NCBI GenBank assembly: GCA_021325615.1
Contig: JAJPGU010000006.1
Span: forward strand, 1-64,000
Reading direction: 5' to 3'
Length of the DNA: 64,000 bases
DNA from: Nitrososphaerota archaeon
Lineage (GTDB): Archaea; Thermoproteota; Nitrososphaeria; Nitrososphaerales; Nitrosopumilaceae
The translations under genes were made by a program, and so were the position numbers. This document shows, in pieces, positions 26,372-35,100 of this stretch. The notes below the pieces were generated by a model that was not told where the DNA came from, did no database searches, and was given only the letters and a program-made list of their open reading frames with translations. How positions within the stretch are numbered: position 1 is the first letter of the stretch; each line of letters opens with the position of its first letter.

Positions 26372-26494
26372 CTACCAGAAGTTTCCCTTGTCAGAGCAGT
26401 CAAGGTGAGCCCCGCAATTCGTGCATATCAGGTGGCATGCCTGCATGGATACCATTACCTTCTCACACCTTGGGCACTTTACCTCTTCCTTCAA
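26372..26494 (-). CDS. Small zinc-ribbon protein, about 40 residues
   Basis: From TTG 26494 the product starts KEEVKCPRCEK after Met, with a second pair CTNCGAHLDCSDKGNFW. The minus strand has GTTTAAAATTT about 28-30 nt upstream, which supports this start over a longer frame reaching 26575 that would run through promoter sequence. The function is unknown. Confidence 0.65.
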   Translation of the reverse strand: MKEEVKCPRCEKVMVSMQACHLICTNCGAHLDCSDKGNFW

Positions 26495-26577
26495 CAGGAT
26501 ATCAATGGGGCTTGGAAATTTTAAACAGTATCTTTGGTGTGTCGCACACCCATTGTAGTGGGTAGAGCCGCACAAGG

Positions 26578-26588
26578 ATTATTAATAG
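26578..26588 (+). promoter_or_regulatory. TATA-like promoter of rps6e
   Basis: ATTATTAATAG is centred about 27 nt before the TTG start at 26610. Confidence 0.55.
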
Positions 26589-26609
26589 TGAAACAAGGTT
26601 TTTCACTAC

Positions 26610-27020
26610 TTGGCTACATTCAAGCTGAACATATCGGACAAGAAGGGAAGGACCATATCAAAGGAGGTCAAGGAGAAGGACGCAAGCCCGTTCCTTGGAC
26701 TGCAGGTTGGGTCCGAGATTGATGCAGCACTTGTCGGCGAGGCAGGCAAGCTGAAGATTACCGGAGGCAGCGACAAGTCCGGCGTGCCACTGAGGCCCGA
26801 CATACACGGCGGCGCGCGCAAGTACATCCTGCTATCACCAGGCGTCGGCCTTCGAAATGCCGAGTCGGGCCAGAGGATCCGCAAGCTGATACGCGGAAGC
26901 ACAGTGACAGAGGAGGTCTACCAGATCAACTGCTCGATTGACACCGAGCTCAAGGTGGAGGAAAAGCCAAAGGAAGAAGGCGAGAAAAAAGACGCCGCCG
27001 AGAAACCGAAAAAGGCATGA
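26610..27020 (+). CDS. rps6e: 30S ribosomal protein S6e
   Basis: Protein of 136 residues. ATFKLNISDKKGRTISKEVK after Met, SEIDAALVGE, and the diagnostic GGSDKSGVPLRPD followed by GVGLRNAESGQRIRKLIRG identify S6e. A Lys/Glu-rich C-terminal tail (about 112-136) extends past the usual archaeal core. The start is TTG, leaderless by promoter spacing. It is followed by aIF2 gamma, a common archaeal arrangement. Confidence 0.95.
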   Translation: MATFKLNISDKKGRTISKEVKEKDASPFLGLQVGSEIDAALVGEAGKLKITGGSDKSGVPLRPDIHGGARKYILLSPGVGLRNAESGQRIRKLIRGSTVTEEVYQINCSIDTELKVEEKPKEEGEKKDAAEKPKKA

Positions 27021-27045
27021 GTTATTTAGGCCGCGATTTTAGCTG

Positions 27046-28317
27046 TTGACAGTGCACTGGAAAGAAACACTTCCTGAATGGTACACAAAGAAATACGGTT
27101 ACCAGCCATGCGTCAACATAGGCACGTCAGGCCACGTAGACCACGGCAAGACCACGCTGATACAGGCCCTGACGGGAGTCTGGACGAGCGCCCACAGCGA
27201 GGAGCTCAAGCGTGGCATTACAATCCGCGTAGGCTATGCCGACGCTGCATTTTACAAGTGCAAGACATGCGAGGAGCCACTTGGATATTCCGTTACACCA
27301 ACATGCAACAACTGCGGCAAGGAAAGCGAGCTCTCGCGGGTAGTTTCGTTTGTTGACAGCCCGGGCCACGAGTCCCTGATGGCAAACATGCTCTCAGGCT
27401 CGGCGCTAATTGACGGCGCGATGCTCGTTGTTGCGGCAAACGAAAAGGTTCCGCAGCCCCAGACAAAGGAGCACCTACTTGCACTGCAGACGCTTGGGAT
27501 AAAGCAGATTGTCATAGTACAGAACAAGGTTGACTTGGTATCGTACGAGGACGCGTTGGCAAACCATGCCGACATTGTCAAGTTTGTCAAGGGCACGACT
27601 GCCGCCAAGGCCCCGATAATACCCATTTCGGCGCAGTCAAAGCTGAACATAGACGCCCTCATCGGCGCAATCGAGTCCACCATCCCCACGCCCGAGCGCG
27701 AAAAGACGGGGAGCACCGTAATGCACGTTTTAAGATCATTTGACGTAAACAAGCCCGGCACCAGGATTAAGGACATGAGGGGGGGCGTGATTGGCGGAAG
27801 CCTCACGCAGGGCACCTTCAAGGTGGGCGACGAGATAGAGATCAAGCCGGGCCTTGCAAACGAAAAGAGCGGCAAGTACGAGTCCATAACCACCACGATA
27901 TCGTCACTTGGTACCGGCGCAGGAATAGTCGAGGAGGTCAAGCCAGGCGGCCTTGTTGCAATCGGGACCAAGCTTGACCCGTCCATGACCCGGAGCGACT
28001 CGCTTATCGGCTCGATAATAGGCAAGCCAGGGACGCTTCCTGAAAACTCGTACAGCGCCAAGATGGAGGTCAGCCTGTTTGACACGGCAGTAGGGTCGGG
28101 CGACGAGATGAAGGTACTGCCCATCCAGATGGGCGAGTCGCTGAGGCTGAGCATCGGCACGGCGCCGCTGCTCTCGAAAGTGACAAGCGTCCGCGGCAAG
28201 ACGGTTGAGATCCAGTTCAAGAGGCCTGTCTGCCTCTTTGAGAACAGCAAGGTTGCAATATCAAGGAGGATTGCCGAAAGGTGGCGCCTTATCGGGGCGG
28301 GTGTGGCGGCTGGCTAG
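27046..28317 (+). CDS. eif2g: Translation initiation factor aIF2 subunit gamma
   Basis: GTPase subunit of the heterotrimer that brings Met-tRNAi to the small ribosomal subunit. 423 residues: G1 motif GHVDHGKTT at about 29-37, switch I near ELKRGITIR, a zinc knuckle CKTCEEP...CNNCG, G3 DSPGHE and G4 QNKVD, then two beta-barrel domains. The start is TTG. The alpha subunit is encoded 4 kb downstream on the other strand; no beta subunit is in the window. The 3' end overlaps the PIN gene by 17 bp. Confidence 0.97.
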   Translation: MTVHWKETLPEWYTKKYGYQPCVNIGTSGHVDHGKTTLIQALTGVWTSAHSEELKRGITIRVGYADAAFYKCKTCEEPLGYSVTPTCNNCGKESELSRVVSFVDSPGHESLMANMLSGSALIDGAMLVVAANEKVPQPQTKEHLLALQTLGIKQIVIVQNKVDLVSYEDALANHADIVKFVKGTTAAKAPIIPISAQSKLNIDALIGAIESTIPTPEREKTGSTVMHVLRSFDVNKPGTRIKDMRGGVIGGSLTQGTFKVGDEIEIKPGLANEKSGKYESITTTISSLGTGAGIVEEVKPGGLVAIGTKLDPSMTRSDSLIGSIIGKPGTLPENSYSAKMEVSLFDTAVGSGDEMKVLPIQMGESLRLSIGTAPLLSKVTSVRGKTVEIQFKRPVCLFENSKVAISRRIAERWRLIGAGVAAG

Positions 28318-28689
28318 GATAGTCTGCGACACTAGCTTCCTCATTGCCCTTGCCTCGCGGAATATCAAGAACATCTCCTCGCTTGGGACCGAGATAGGCG
28401 ATCTCGAGTTCGTGGTGCCAGACATGGTCATTTCGGAACTTGAGAGGGTTGCTGCGGGAAGCGGTAAAAAAAAAGTTCAGCCCTTGCGGCCCTTGAAATA
28501 TCGCGGAACCTTGGCAGGATAAAAATTTCAGGGCCCAACGTGGACGAAGCCCTTGCACTGCACGTAAAAAAGTCGGGCGGGTTTGTGGCGACAATAGACA
28601 TGGATCTCAAGAAAAAGATAAAGGAGAACGGCGGGTCGGTCATCTCGCTTTCAAGCGACAGAATTGTACTTGAGCCGAGCAAGACTTAA
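28301..28689 (+). pseudogene. Fcf1/Utp24-like PIN-domain gene interrupted by a frameshift at an A9 tract
   Basis: From GTG 28301 the frame reads WRLARIVCDTSFLIALASRN then ...VVPDMVISELERVAAG, the N-terminal half of a PIN nuclease. It then shifts at nine A's (28466-28474) and stops soon after, at 28522. In the frame one base back the rest continues without a stop: SALAALEISRNLGRIKISG, then ALALHVKKSGGFVATIDMDL and a final IVLEPSKT ending at 28689. A PIN protein (COG1412-like rRNA-processing factor) commonly follows aIF2 gamma in archaea. Sequencing error, slippage at the A tract, or true decay are all possible. Confidence 0.8.
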
Positions 28690-28713
28690 CTCTTGTAGTG
28701 GCGGAAAAAAAAC

Positions 28714-29373
28714 ATGTTTGAATACAAGGGAATAAAGATAAGGTGGCTTGGCCACGACTCGTTCGTCCTCCAAAAGGATATCACGATAGTCACCGACCCG
28801 TACAGGATATCAAAGAAGATTGATGCCGACCTTGTACTGATATCGCACGAGCACTTTGACCACATGAGCCCCGAAGACCTCAAAAAGGTGGCCTCGGGCA
28901 AGACGACTTTGGTTGCTGCAAGCGAGTGCATCCCAAAGCTTGGCGGGATTTCATGCAAGGAAAAGATAGCACTGCGCCCGGGCGAGGAAAAGACAGTCAT
29001 GGGAATCAAGCTAAAGGCAATACCTGCATACAACATTACCAAGATAAACCCAGACACCGGAAGGCCCTTCCACCCAAAGGAGGACGGGAAGATAGGCTTT
29101 CTCATTGACATCTCGGGCACAACCATTTACCATACCGGCGACTCGGATCATGTGCCGGAGATGAAGGGCCTGCAGCCGGATGTCCTGCTAGTCCCAGTAA
29201 GCGGTACATATGTAATGAACGCAAAAGAGGCGACCGAGGCCGTAGAGGCAATAAGGCCAAAGGTTGCAATACCGATGCACTTTGGATCGATTGTAGGCTC
29301 GGTCAAGGACGCAGAGGAGTTCAAGCGCCTGGCAACCCAGTGCGAGGTACACATACCCTCTCCTGAGGCCTAG
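28714..29373 (+). CDS. UPF0173-like metal-dependent hydrolase (metallo-beta-lactamase fold)
   Basis: Protein of 219 residues. The HxHxDH signature is SHEHFDHMSP near residue 50, other metal ligands are HTGDSD and the terminal IPMHFGS, and the N-terminal GIKIRWLGHDSFVL is characteristic of the UPF0173 group. Substrate unknown. A TATA-like ACTTAACT sits about 26 nt before the ATG. Confidence 0.92.
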   Translation: MFEYKGIKIRWLGHDSFVLQKDITIVTDPYRISKKIDADLVLISHEHFDHMSPEDLKKVASGKTTLVAASECIPKLGGISCKEKIALRPGEEKTVMGIKLKAIPAYNITKINPDTGRPFHPKEDGKIGFLIDISGTTIYHTGDSDHVPEMKGLQPDVLLVPVSGTYVMNAKEATEAVEAIRPKVAIPMHFGSIVGSVKDAEEFKRLATQCEVHIPSPEA

Positions 29374-29415
29374 CGCCAAAGGATATTAAGCCGAGGGAAT
29401 TTCATCAAGCGTAGG

Positions 29416-32190
29416 TTGATCTCGGACAGAAAGCTCTTTGCGGTAGGAAGCCGAAACTTTAACCTCCGCCACCTTCTCGTAATCGGCATCCTTATTGCGT
29501 CATTTTCCATTTCCGCGATGGTAAGGTCGCAGGCTGCGGACTATGGATACCAGCTAAACGAGTTTGATCCCTACTTTAACTACAGGGCCACCGAGTACCT
29601 CCTTGACAACGGTATCAACGCCTACGTGCACTGGCACGACACAATGAGCTGGTACCCGGAGGGAAGGGACGTCTTTGCCACGGCCCAGGTCCCGCTCCAC
29701 TTTACCGACGCCATCCTCTTCAAGATATTCGGAGGGGGGATGAGCCTTTATGATTTCACCATATTGTTCCCCGTGGTTTTTGGCTCGATGACTGCCGTTA
29801 TCGTCTTTGCCCTTGTGAGGGTTATAGGCGGCACCACTGCAGGACTCTTTGCCTCGCTCTTCTTTGCTATATCCCCGCCTGTAATAGTGAGGGGCACCAT
29901 AGGCTGGTTCAAGTCCGAGCCGCTTGGCCTCTTTTACGGGCTGCTGGGCGTCTACCTCTTCCTGAGCGGAATCAAGACCGAGAACAGGAAGATAGCGGCG
30001 GCAAAGGTGATAGGCGGGGCAGCGTTTCTCTCAATAGGCTTTGCCTCGTGGGGAGGCGTCGAGTTTTTCATCATACCGCTTGGAATATTCTTTATCGCGC
30101 TGCCCTTTTTGAGAAAGGACCACAAGTTCCTCCTCTGGGCAATCCCGCTCTTTGTGGCCGTGACCATGGCGATCTCGGGCGGAGTGTTTGCAAGGCCCGG
30201 ACCGGGGTTTGTCTTTGGAGAGAGGGGCTTTGCAATGATAGGCCCCGCCCTGCTCATGGTTGCGATAATCCTTGTGCAAAAGTTCAGCAGGGAGGAGGTA
30301 AAGGTGCGCAACGGCCTGCTGGTCCTTGCGGCATGCATTGTAGGCGGCCTTGCAATCTTTGCATCGGGCGCACTCCACAACCCGTCGTTCCGTTACATGA
30401 ACGCGATGGACCCGTTCCTTACCTCGGAGGACCCGCTTGTCGACTCGGTGGCAGAGCACGCGACCCCCACGCTTGCCCAGAACTTTACGTACTTTTCAAC
30501 CCTGATGCTTTTTGCGGGAATAGGAATATGGCTGACTTTCAGGAAGGCAAACGGCAACGGCGCGTCCAGGTTCAACATCAAAAACGACATGACTGTATTT
30601 GCGCTGATCCTGGGGATTGTCGGGGCATATGCGGGGTCGACCTTCTCAAGGCTTGAGCTTCTCACGGCAAGCTCGGTAATCGTTCTTGCGTCAATAGGCC
30701 TCTCGGCCCTCACTGCCGAGGTCCTAAAGAGGGAGGACAGGCCCCAGGTGCCGGAGGTCTCAAAGGAGAACCAGAAGAAGAAGGGAAACCCTCCAAAAAA
30801 GCACGTGGCATTCCTTGGAAGGCCGTCAAAGATTGCATATGTCGCAGTTATTGTAATGCTTCTTACCGTACCAACAGTTTTCCCGGCCGAGGCAAACTGG
30901 ATCTCGATGGTCAAGGCCCCGCCCACAATCCTCAACGGCGGCTCCAACTTTGCAATTTCCACATCTGACTGGCCTGACGCGATGGACTGGCTCAAGAACA
31001 ACACCCCGCCAAACTCCGTCATCGCCTCGTGGTGGGACTATGGGTACTGGATACAGACCCTTGGTGACAGGACTACCTTTGTGGACAATGCGACAATTGA
31101 CACGGCAAAGATTGCGGGAATAGCAAAGATGTTCCTCGAGTCCCCCGACGACGCGTGGAAGACCCTCCGAGACATGCATGCAGACTATATCCTAGTTTAT
31201 GTGGTGGGCCAGAAGTTCAGCTCAAACGGCCAGGACCTCTACATCCTTGGCGGAGGTGGAGACGAGAGCAAGAAGCAGTGGTTCATCAAGATTGCGGGCG
31301 AGGACTCGTCCAAGTTCCTCCAGTCGGACCAGTTCACTCCGACTGACTATTTCTGGCAGAACACGCTCCTTGGGCACATGTTCCCGTTTGCCACAATAAC
31401 ATACTATGACCCTACTACCCACCAAGAGTCCCAGACATACCAGGACGGATATACCGGAATCTATGCAAAGGACATGAAATACCCGATGAACGGCACGGGC
31501 CCGCTCCAGCTTGCATACGAGTCGTCAAGCCTGAACAGGACCGACACGGGAGTGTTCTCAGGCGTTCTGATATACAAGATAAACCCGAACTATGTGCCTG
31601 GAACCTCTACAAATGCCACCTCGGCGCAGGCAAGTACCATAGTACCTCCTACGCCCCCGGCACCTGCGGTGACCCAGGCCAACAGCTCGTCCACCACCAC
31701 TGGTGACACGGCAGTAATTACTACAAAGTACGGCGACATTACCCTCAAGCTGTTCAACGACGTTGCTCCAAAGACAGTTGCAAACTTTGAGAAGCTTGCA
31801 AACTCAGGGTTCTACAACGGGACGCTCTTCCACAGGATAGTGCCGGGATTTGTAATCCAGGGAGGCGACCCGAACACCAAGAGCGGATCGCCTGACACGT
31901 GGGGAATGGGCGATGCGGGATACACCATTCCGCCGGAGTTTAGCAACCTCAACTTTACCAAGTATACGGTAGGCATGGCGCGTGGGCAGGACGTCAACAG
32001 CGGCAGCTCCCAGTTCTTCATTACGGTAGGGGACGCGTCTTTCCTCAACGGCAAGTACACGCTGTTTGGCCAGGTGGTTTCAGGCCAGGATGTGGTGGAC
32101 AAGATTGCATCGCTGCCCACAAACTCGCAGGACCAGCCTCTCAATCCGGACGATGCCAGGATAATATCGGTAACGGCAAACGCGAAATAG
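29416..32190 (+). CDS. STT3/AglB oligosaccharyltransferase fused to a C-terminal cyclophilin
   Basis: Protein of 924 residues. The STT3 part has a signal-anchor helix, the catalytic-site motif EFDPYFNYR (Asp at 51), SEPLGLF in a later loop, about 12-13 membrane helices to about residue 490, and the sequon-binding WWDYGYW at 539-545. After a Thr/Pro/Ser-rich linker (about 725-760) there is a complete cyclophilin domain, about 763-922: ITTKYGDITLKLF, LFHRIVPGFVIQGGDP and SSQFFITVGD, which carry the core peptidyl-prolyl isomerase residues. STT3 transfers lipid-linked glycan to Asn in N-x-S/T outside the membrane, so the cyclophilin should also be outside. The start is TTG with a TATA-like ATATTAAG about 28 nt upstream. 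Confidence 0.93.
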   Translation: MISDRKLFAVGSRNFNLRHLLVIGILIASFSISAMVRSQAADYGYQLNEFDPYFNYRATEYLLDNGINAYVHWHDTMSWYPEGRDVFATAQVPLHFTDAILFKIFGGGMSLYDFTILFPVVFGSMTAVIVFALVRVIGGTTAGLFASLFFAISPPVIVRGTIGWFKSEPLGLFYGLLGVYLFLSGIKTENRKIAAAKVIGGAAFLSIGFASWGGVEFFIIPLGIFFIALPFLRKDHKFLLWAIPLFVAVTMAISGGVFARPGPGFVFGERGFAMIGPALLMVAIILVQKFSREEVKVRNGLLVLAACIVGGLAIFASGALHNPSFRYMNAMDPFLTSEDPLVDSVAEHATPTLAQNFTYFSTLMLFAGIGIWLTFRKANGNGASRFNIKNDMTVFALILGIVGAYAGSTFSRLELLTASSVIVLASIGLSALTAEVLKREDRPQVPEVSKENQKKKGNPPKKHVAFLGRPSKIAYVAVIVMLLTVPTVFPAEANWISMVKAPPTILNGGSNFAISTSDWPDAMDWLKNNTPPNSVIASWWDYGYWIQTLGDRTTFVDNATIDTAKIAGIAKMFLESPDDAWKTLRDMHADYILVYVVGQKFSSNGQDLYILGGGGDESKKQWFIKIAGEDSSKFLQSDQFTPTDYFWQNTLLGHMFPFATITYYDPTTHQESQTYQDGYTGIYAKDMKYPMNGTGPLQLAYESSSLNRTDTGVFSGVLIYKINPNYVPGTSTNATSAQASTIVPPTPPAPAVTQANSSSTTTGDTAVITTKYGDITLKLFNDVAPKTVANFEKLANSGFYNGTLFHRIVPGFVIQGGDPNTKSGSPDTWGMGDAGYTIPPEFSNLNFTKYTVGMARGQDVNSGSSQFFITVGDASFLNGKYTLFGQVVSGQDVVDKIASLPTNSQDQPLNPDDARIISVTANAK

Positions 32191-32193
32191 GAA

Positions 32194-32349
32194 TTATTTG
32201 TACCTGTCCGAGATCCGGTACCTTGCGTACTTGTCGTCCGGGGAATATTTTCCGGGATGGACCGACGCAGTTGGTGCGCCGCACTTGGGGCACTCCTCCT
32301 TCAGGGTGTACCTCTTGCAGTTTGTGCACTTGCGCATCTGGAACTTCAT
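32194..32349 (-). CDS. nop10: H/ACA ribonucleoprotein subunit Nop10
   Basis: Protein of 51 residues starting MKFQMRKCTNCKRYTLKEEC, then PKCG and HPGKYSPDDKYARYR. The zinc ribbon and C-terminal helix bind the Cbf5 pseudouridine synthase in box H/ACA RNPs. It follows the aIF2 alpha gene with a 2-bp gap, the usual archaeal order, so the two are cotranscribed. Confidence 0.95.
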   Translation of the reverse strand: MKFQMRKCTNCKRYTLKEECPKCGAPTASVHPGKYSPDDKYARYRISDRYK

Positions 32350-32351
32350 GC

Positions 32352-33152
32352 CTATCCCTCGCGGGTCTTCTTGGACTCTTCCCTTGTGAACTTGAACGTG
32401 CCGCTGCTCTTGTGAATCGACTGCTCGATTGACGCAAGTATGGGCTTGAGCTCCTTCTCGGCATCCTTGAAGTTCTGGGCCGAGATTGCAAGGCGGTACC
32501 TTGGCGCACCCATGTATGTTATGGAGACGGTGACCTTCTTGTTGTCCATCGCGGAGGTAAGGGAGCGCTTGATTATTTCCATGCCGTCGGGCTTGGTGCT
32601 TGTAAGCTCAAGGACGCCCCTTATCTCTACGTGGGGTATCTGCATCTTTGAGCTCAACTCGGCAATGGCTGATACGCCCTTTTCGGGGATGCTAAGGCCG
32701 TCAAGGACGGAAACGCCCTTTGCTGCAACCTCGCTGAATGCGTCATAAACGGAATCAAACTTGTTTACCAGTACGGCTTCGACCTTCTCGGCCTCGGCCT
32801 TTGAGAGGCCGGACTTGGCCTTGAGGTTCTCGATGAGTGCGGCCTCCTTTTCCTTGCGCTTTATCTCCAGGAGCTTTTTCTTTTTCTGGTCTGACGAGAT
32901 CTGCTTGAGGGAAAGGTCAATCTCTGACCTTCTTGGATCCACACGCTTGACAAGGAGGACCTTCTTCTCGCCAGGCTTGAGAAACTTTTCGACGTTCCTA
33001 ATCCAGCCAGTCGCAATCTCTGAGATGTGCAGGAACCCCTGGATGTTGTTGTACTCGTCAAGGGTCACATATGCCCCTTGGTCCATGATCCTAGTCACGG
33101 TCGCAACCACTATCTCTCCGACCTCTGGAAATTCCTGCATTGCGGTAGACAT
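32352..33152 (-). CDS. eif2a: Translation initiation factor aIF2 subunit alpha
   Basis: About 266 residues. An N-terminal S1 OB domain (GEIVVATVTRIMDQGAYVTL then IQGFLHISEI) is followed by the helical middle domain and the C-terminal alpha/beta domain (VTVSITYMGAPRYRLAISA). It partners aIF2 gamma in initiator tRNA delivery. ATG 33152 lies about 26 nt after the TATA-like ATTAAATTATG on this strand, so I prefer it to the upstream TTG at 33161. Confidence 0.95.
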   Translation of the reverse strand: MSTAMQEFPEVGEIVVATVTRIMDQGAYVTLDEYNNIQGFLHISEIATGWIRNVEKFLKPGEKKVLLVKRVDPRRSEIDLSLKQISSDQKKKKLLEIKRKEKEAALIENLKAKSGLSKAEAEKVEAVLVNKFDSVYDAFSEVAAKGVSVLDGLSIPEKGVSAIAELSSKMQIPHVEIRGVLELTSTKPDGMEIIKRSLTSAMDNKKVTVSITYMGAPRYRLAISAQNFKDAEKELKPILASIEQSIHKSSGTFKFTREESKKTREG

Positions 33153-33243
33153 GGTTTCCAAGCCCTTGGCACATAATTTAATGTTGTTGATGTATTTTTG
33201 GCAAGTTTTACCGCCGAGCTTGTTTTTGGGAAAACTTTGGGGA

Positions 33244-33777
33244 CTAGAAGTCTATTCCCTTCTTTGCCTTGATGCCCGACTTGAAGGGGTGCTTGACCTC
33301 CCTCATCTCCGTTACAAGGTCGGCAAGCTCCATTATGCTTTCGCTGGCATGGTTGCCGGTAAGTACCAGAGTTACAGCGGGGGGCTTGGACTTGATGAGG
33401 CCTATTACATCATCTGCTGGGACCAAGCCGAGGTTTACCGCGTAGTTGATTTCATCAAGGATGACGATGTTGTACTTTTGCGAGCCTATCTTTTGGCGCG
33501 CGATTGCAAGGGCCTCGGCTGCAATCTTCCTGTGGTCCTCAATAGGGCTCTTGTCATCCATTATTCCGACAAATCCCTTTCCGACCGCGGTAAGCTCAAA
33601 CTCCGGCTCGAGCCTCTTCGATGAGGTCATCTCGCCGTAGTGCCAAGAGCCCTTGATGAACTGGATCATGCAAACCTTGTAGTCGTAGCCCACTGCCCGG
33701 AGCGCCATCCCAAGGGCTGCGGTGGTCTTGCCCTTGCCCTTTCCGGTATAAACTATGACAAGCCCGTCCTTTCCCAT
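33244..33777 (-). CDS. cobO: Cob(I)yrinate a,c-diamide adenosyltransferase (CobO/CobA type)
   Basis: Adds the adenosyl group from ATP to the cobalt of the corrinoid. About 177 residues: the P-loop VYTGKGKGKTTAALGMALRA, QFIKGSWHYGE and VILDEINYAVNLGLV are CobO motifs. The starts at 33777, 33786 (both ATG) and 33801 (TTG) are all in frame; the first is about 28 nt after an ATTTTTAC box. It belongs with the cobalamin genes that follow. Confidence 0.93.
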   Translation of the reverse strand: MGKDGLVIVYTGKGKGKTTAALGMALRAVGYDYKVCMIQFIKGSWHYGEMTSSKRLEPEFELTAVGKGFVGIMDDKSPIEDHRKIAAEALAIARQKIGSQKYNIVILDEINYAVNLGLVPADDVIGLIKSKPPAVTLVLTGNHASESIMELADLVTEMREVKHPFKSGIKAKKGIDF

Positions 33778-33873
33778 GAGGTGCATCTCCGATAGCTCCA
33801 AGTAAAAATCTGACGCTTTGCGGCAGACGGGGAAAGAACGGTTATTATCCTAAACGGGGCGCGGTATGGTGTA

Positions 33874-35100
33874 TTGACAAAAACTTATGATTATGACATC
33901 GTTGTGGTGGGAGGCGGGCCTGCGGGACTTTCTGCAGGCTGGCGCGCCGCAAAAAGCGGAGCACGCGTGGCGGTGCTAGAGCGCGAGGAGGCAATAGGGC
34001 TCAACGTAAGGACTAGCGGCGTCACGTGGATAAAGGAGGCCAGGTCTTTTGGAATACCGGAGGAGCTCTACAACCCAATCCAAAACTATGCGTTCTACTC
34101 GCCTAACAATACCATAATGAAGAGGAGCAGGGAGCCCGAGGTGGCGGTGCTTGACGTGAGGCGGACCTACCAGTTCCTTGCATACGAGGCGGCAGGTGCC
34201 GGCGCAGACATTTTTCTCCGCACAAGCGTTACTGAGCCCGTCATCGAGGGCGCGAGGCTTGCAGGCGTCCGGGCCACCTCGCTCAAGGAGGAGGCAGAGT
34301 TTCGCTCAAAGGTTGTAATCGACGCAAGCGGGTTTTATTCAGTCATAGGCAAGGCGACGGGACTTGCGCCGCAGTGGAAGAGGTTTGGAGCCGGTGCGGA
34401 GTTTGAGGCCTATGTCGACAGGGTAGACCCGGACACATGGTATCTGATGGTGGGCCAGGAATACTCGCCTGCGGGATATGCGTGGATATTTCCCCTTGGC
34501 AAGAACAGGGTAAGGATTGGCGTGGGGGTGGGCAAGCCCGAGTCCCAGGCGGACGCAACGCAGCGCCTTCTTGAACTTGTCGCAAAAAAGCCCCGGCCCC
34601 TTGGCGACCTTGGCAGGATCGTGCCGGTCGAGTTCCACTACGGGCTAATCCCAAACGAGGGGCTCCGCCAGGCAACCGCAGGGGACAACATAATACTTGT
34701 GGGCGACTCGGCAGGGCAGGCAAACCCCCTTGTGCTTGAGGGAATCAGGTATGCCATAGAGTTTGGAAGGAAGGCAGGCGAGGTTGCCGCTGCGGCAGTA
34801 GCAAAGGGCAACACCTCAAGGGAGGGCTTGAAACCCTACGAGGACGCGGTGAAAAAGGCGGTGGGATCAAAGATCGCCTCAGCCATAAAGGTGCAGTACA
34901 GGTGGCTGGGCCTTTCTGACAAGGAATGGGACCAGGAGATATCGATAATTGACGACCTTTCAGCGGAGGAGTTCCTTGACTTTGTCAAGGCCGAGTTTGG
35001 GCTTGCAAACATGGTAAAACTTGCAACAAGCCACCCCAAGCTTGCCATCCGGCAGCTCTTCGGCCTCATCAGGGGCGGCCCGCAGAAGGAAGGCATGTGA
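33874..35100 (+). CDS. Geranylgeranyl-reductase-family FAD-dependent oxidoreductase
   Basis: Protein of 408 residues. The dinucleotide-binding motif is VVVGGGPAGLSAGWRAAKSG, and VGDSAGQANPLVLEGIRYAI is the C-terminal FAD motif of the geranylgeranyl reductase family, which saturates isoprenoid chains of archaeal lipids or quinones. The substrate cannot be told from sequence. The start is TTG about 28 nt after TTATTATCC. Its stop overlaps the cbiA start as GTGA, so it is transcribed with cbiA. Confidence 0.88.
   Translation: MTKTYDYDIVVVGGGPAGLSAGWRAAKSGARVAVLEREEAIGLNVRTSGVTWIKEARSFGIPEELYNPIQNYAFYSPNNTIMKRSREPEVAVLDVRRTYQFLAYEAAGAGADIFLRTSVTEPVIEGARLAGVRATSLKEEAEFRSKVVIDASGFYSVIGKATGLAPQWKRFGAGAEFEAYVDRVDPDTWYLMVGQEYSPAGYAWIFPLGKNRVRIGVGVGKPESQADATQRLLELVAKKPRPLGDLGRIVPVEFHYGLIPNEGLRQATAGDNIILVGDSAGQANPLVLEGIRYAIEFGRKAGEVAAAAVAKGNTSREGLKPYEDAVKKAVGSKIASAIKVQYRWLGLSDKEWDQEISIIDDLSAEEFLDFVKAEFGLANMVKLATSHPKLAIRQLFGLIRGGPQKEGM

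Noticed and set aside
33874-35100. Idea that the flavoprotein is a corrin-pathway enzyme because it is coupled to cbiA
   Set aside because: Its motifs match the geranylgeranyl reductase family, and coupling alone does not show a role in cobalamin synthesis.
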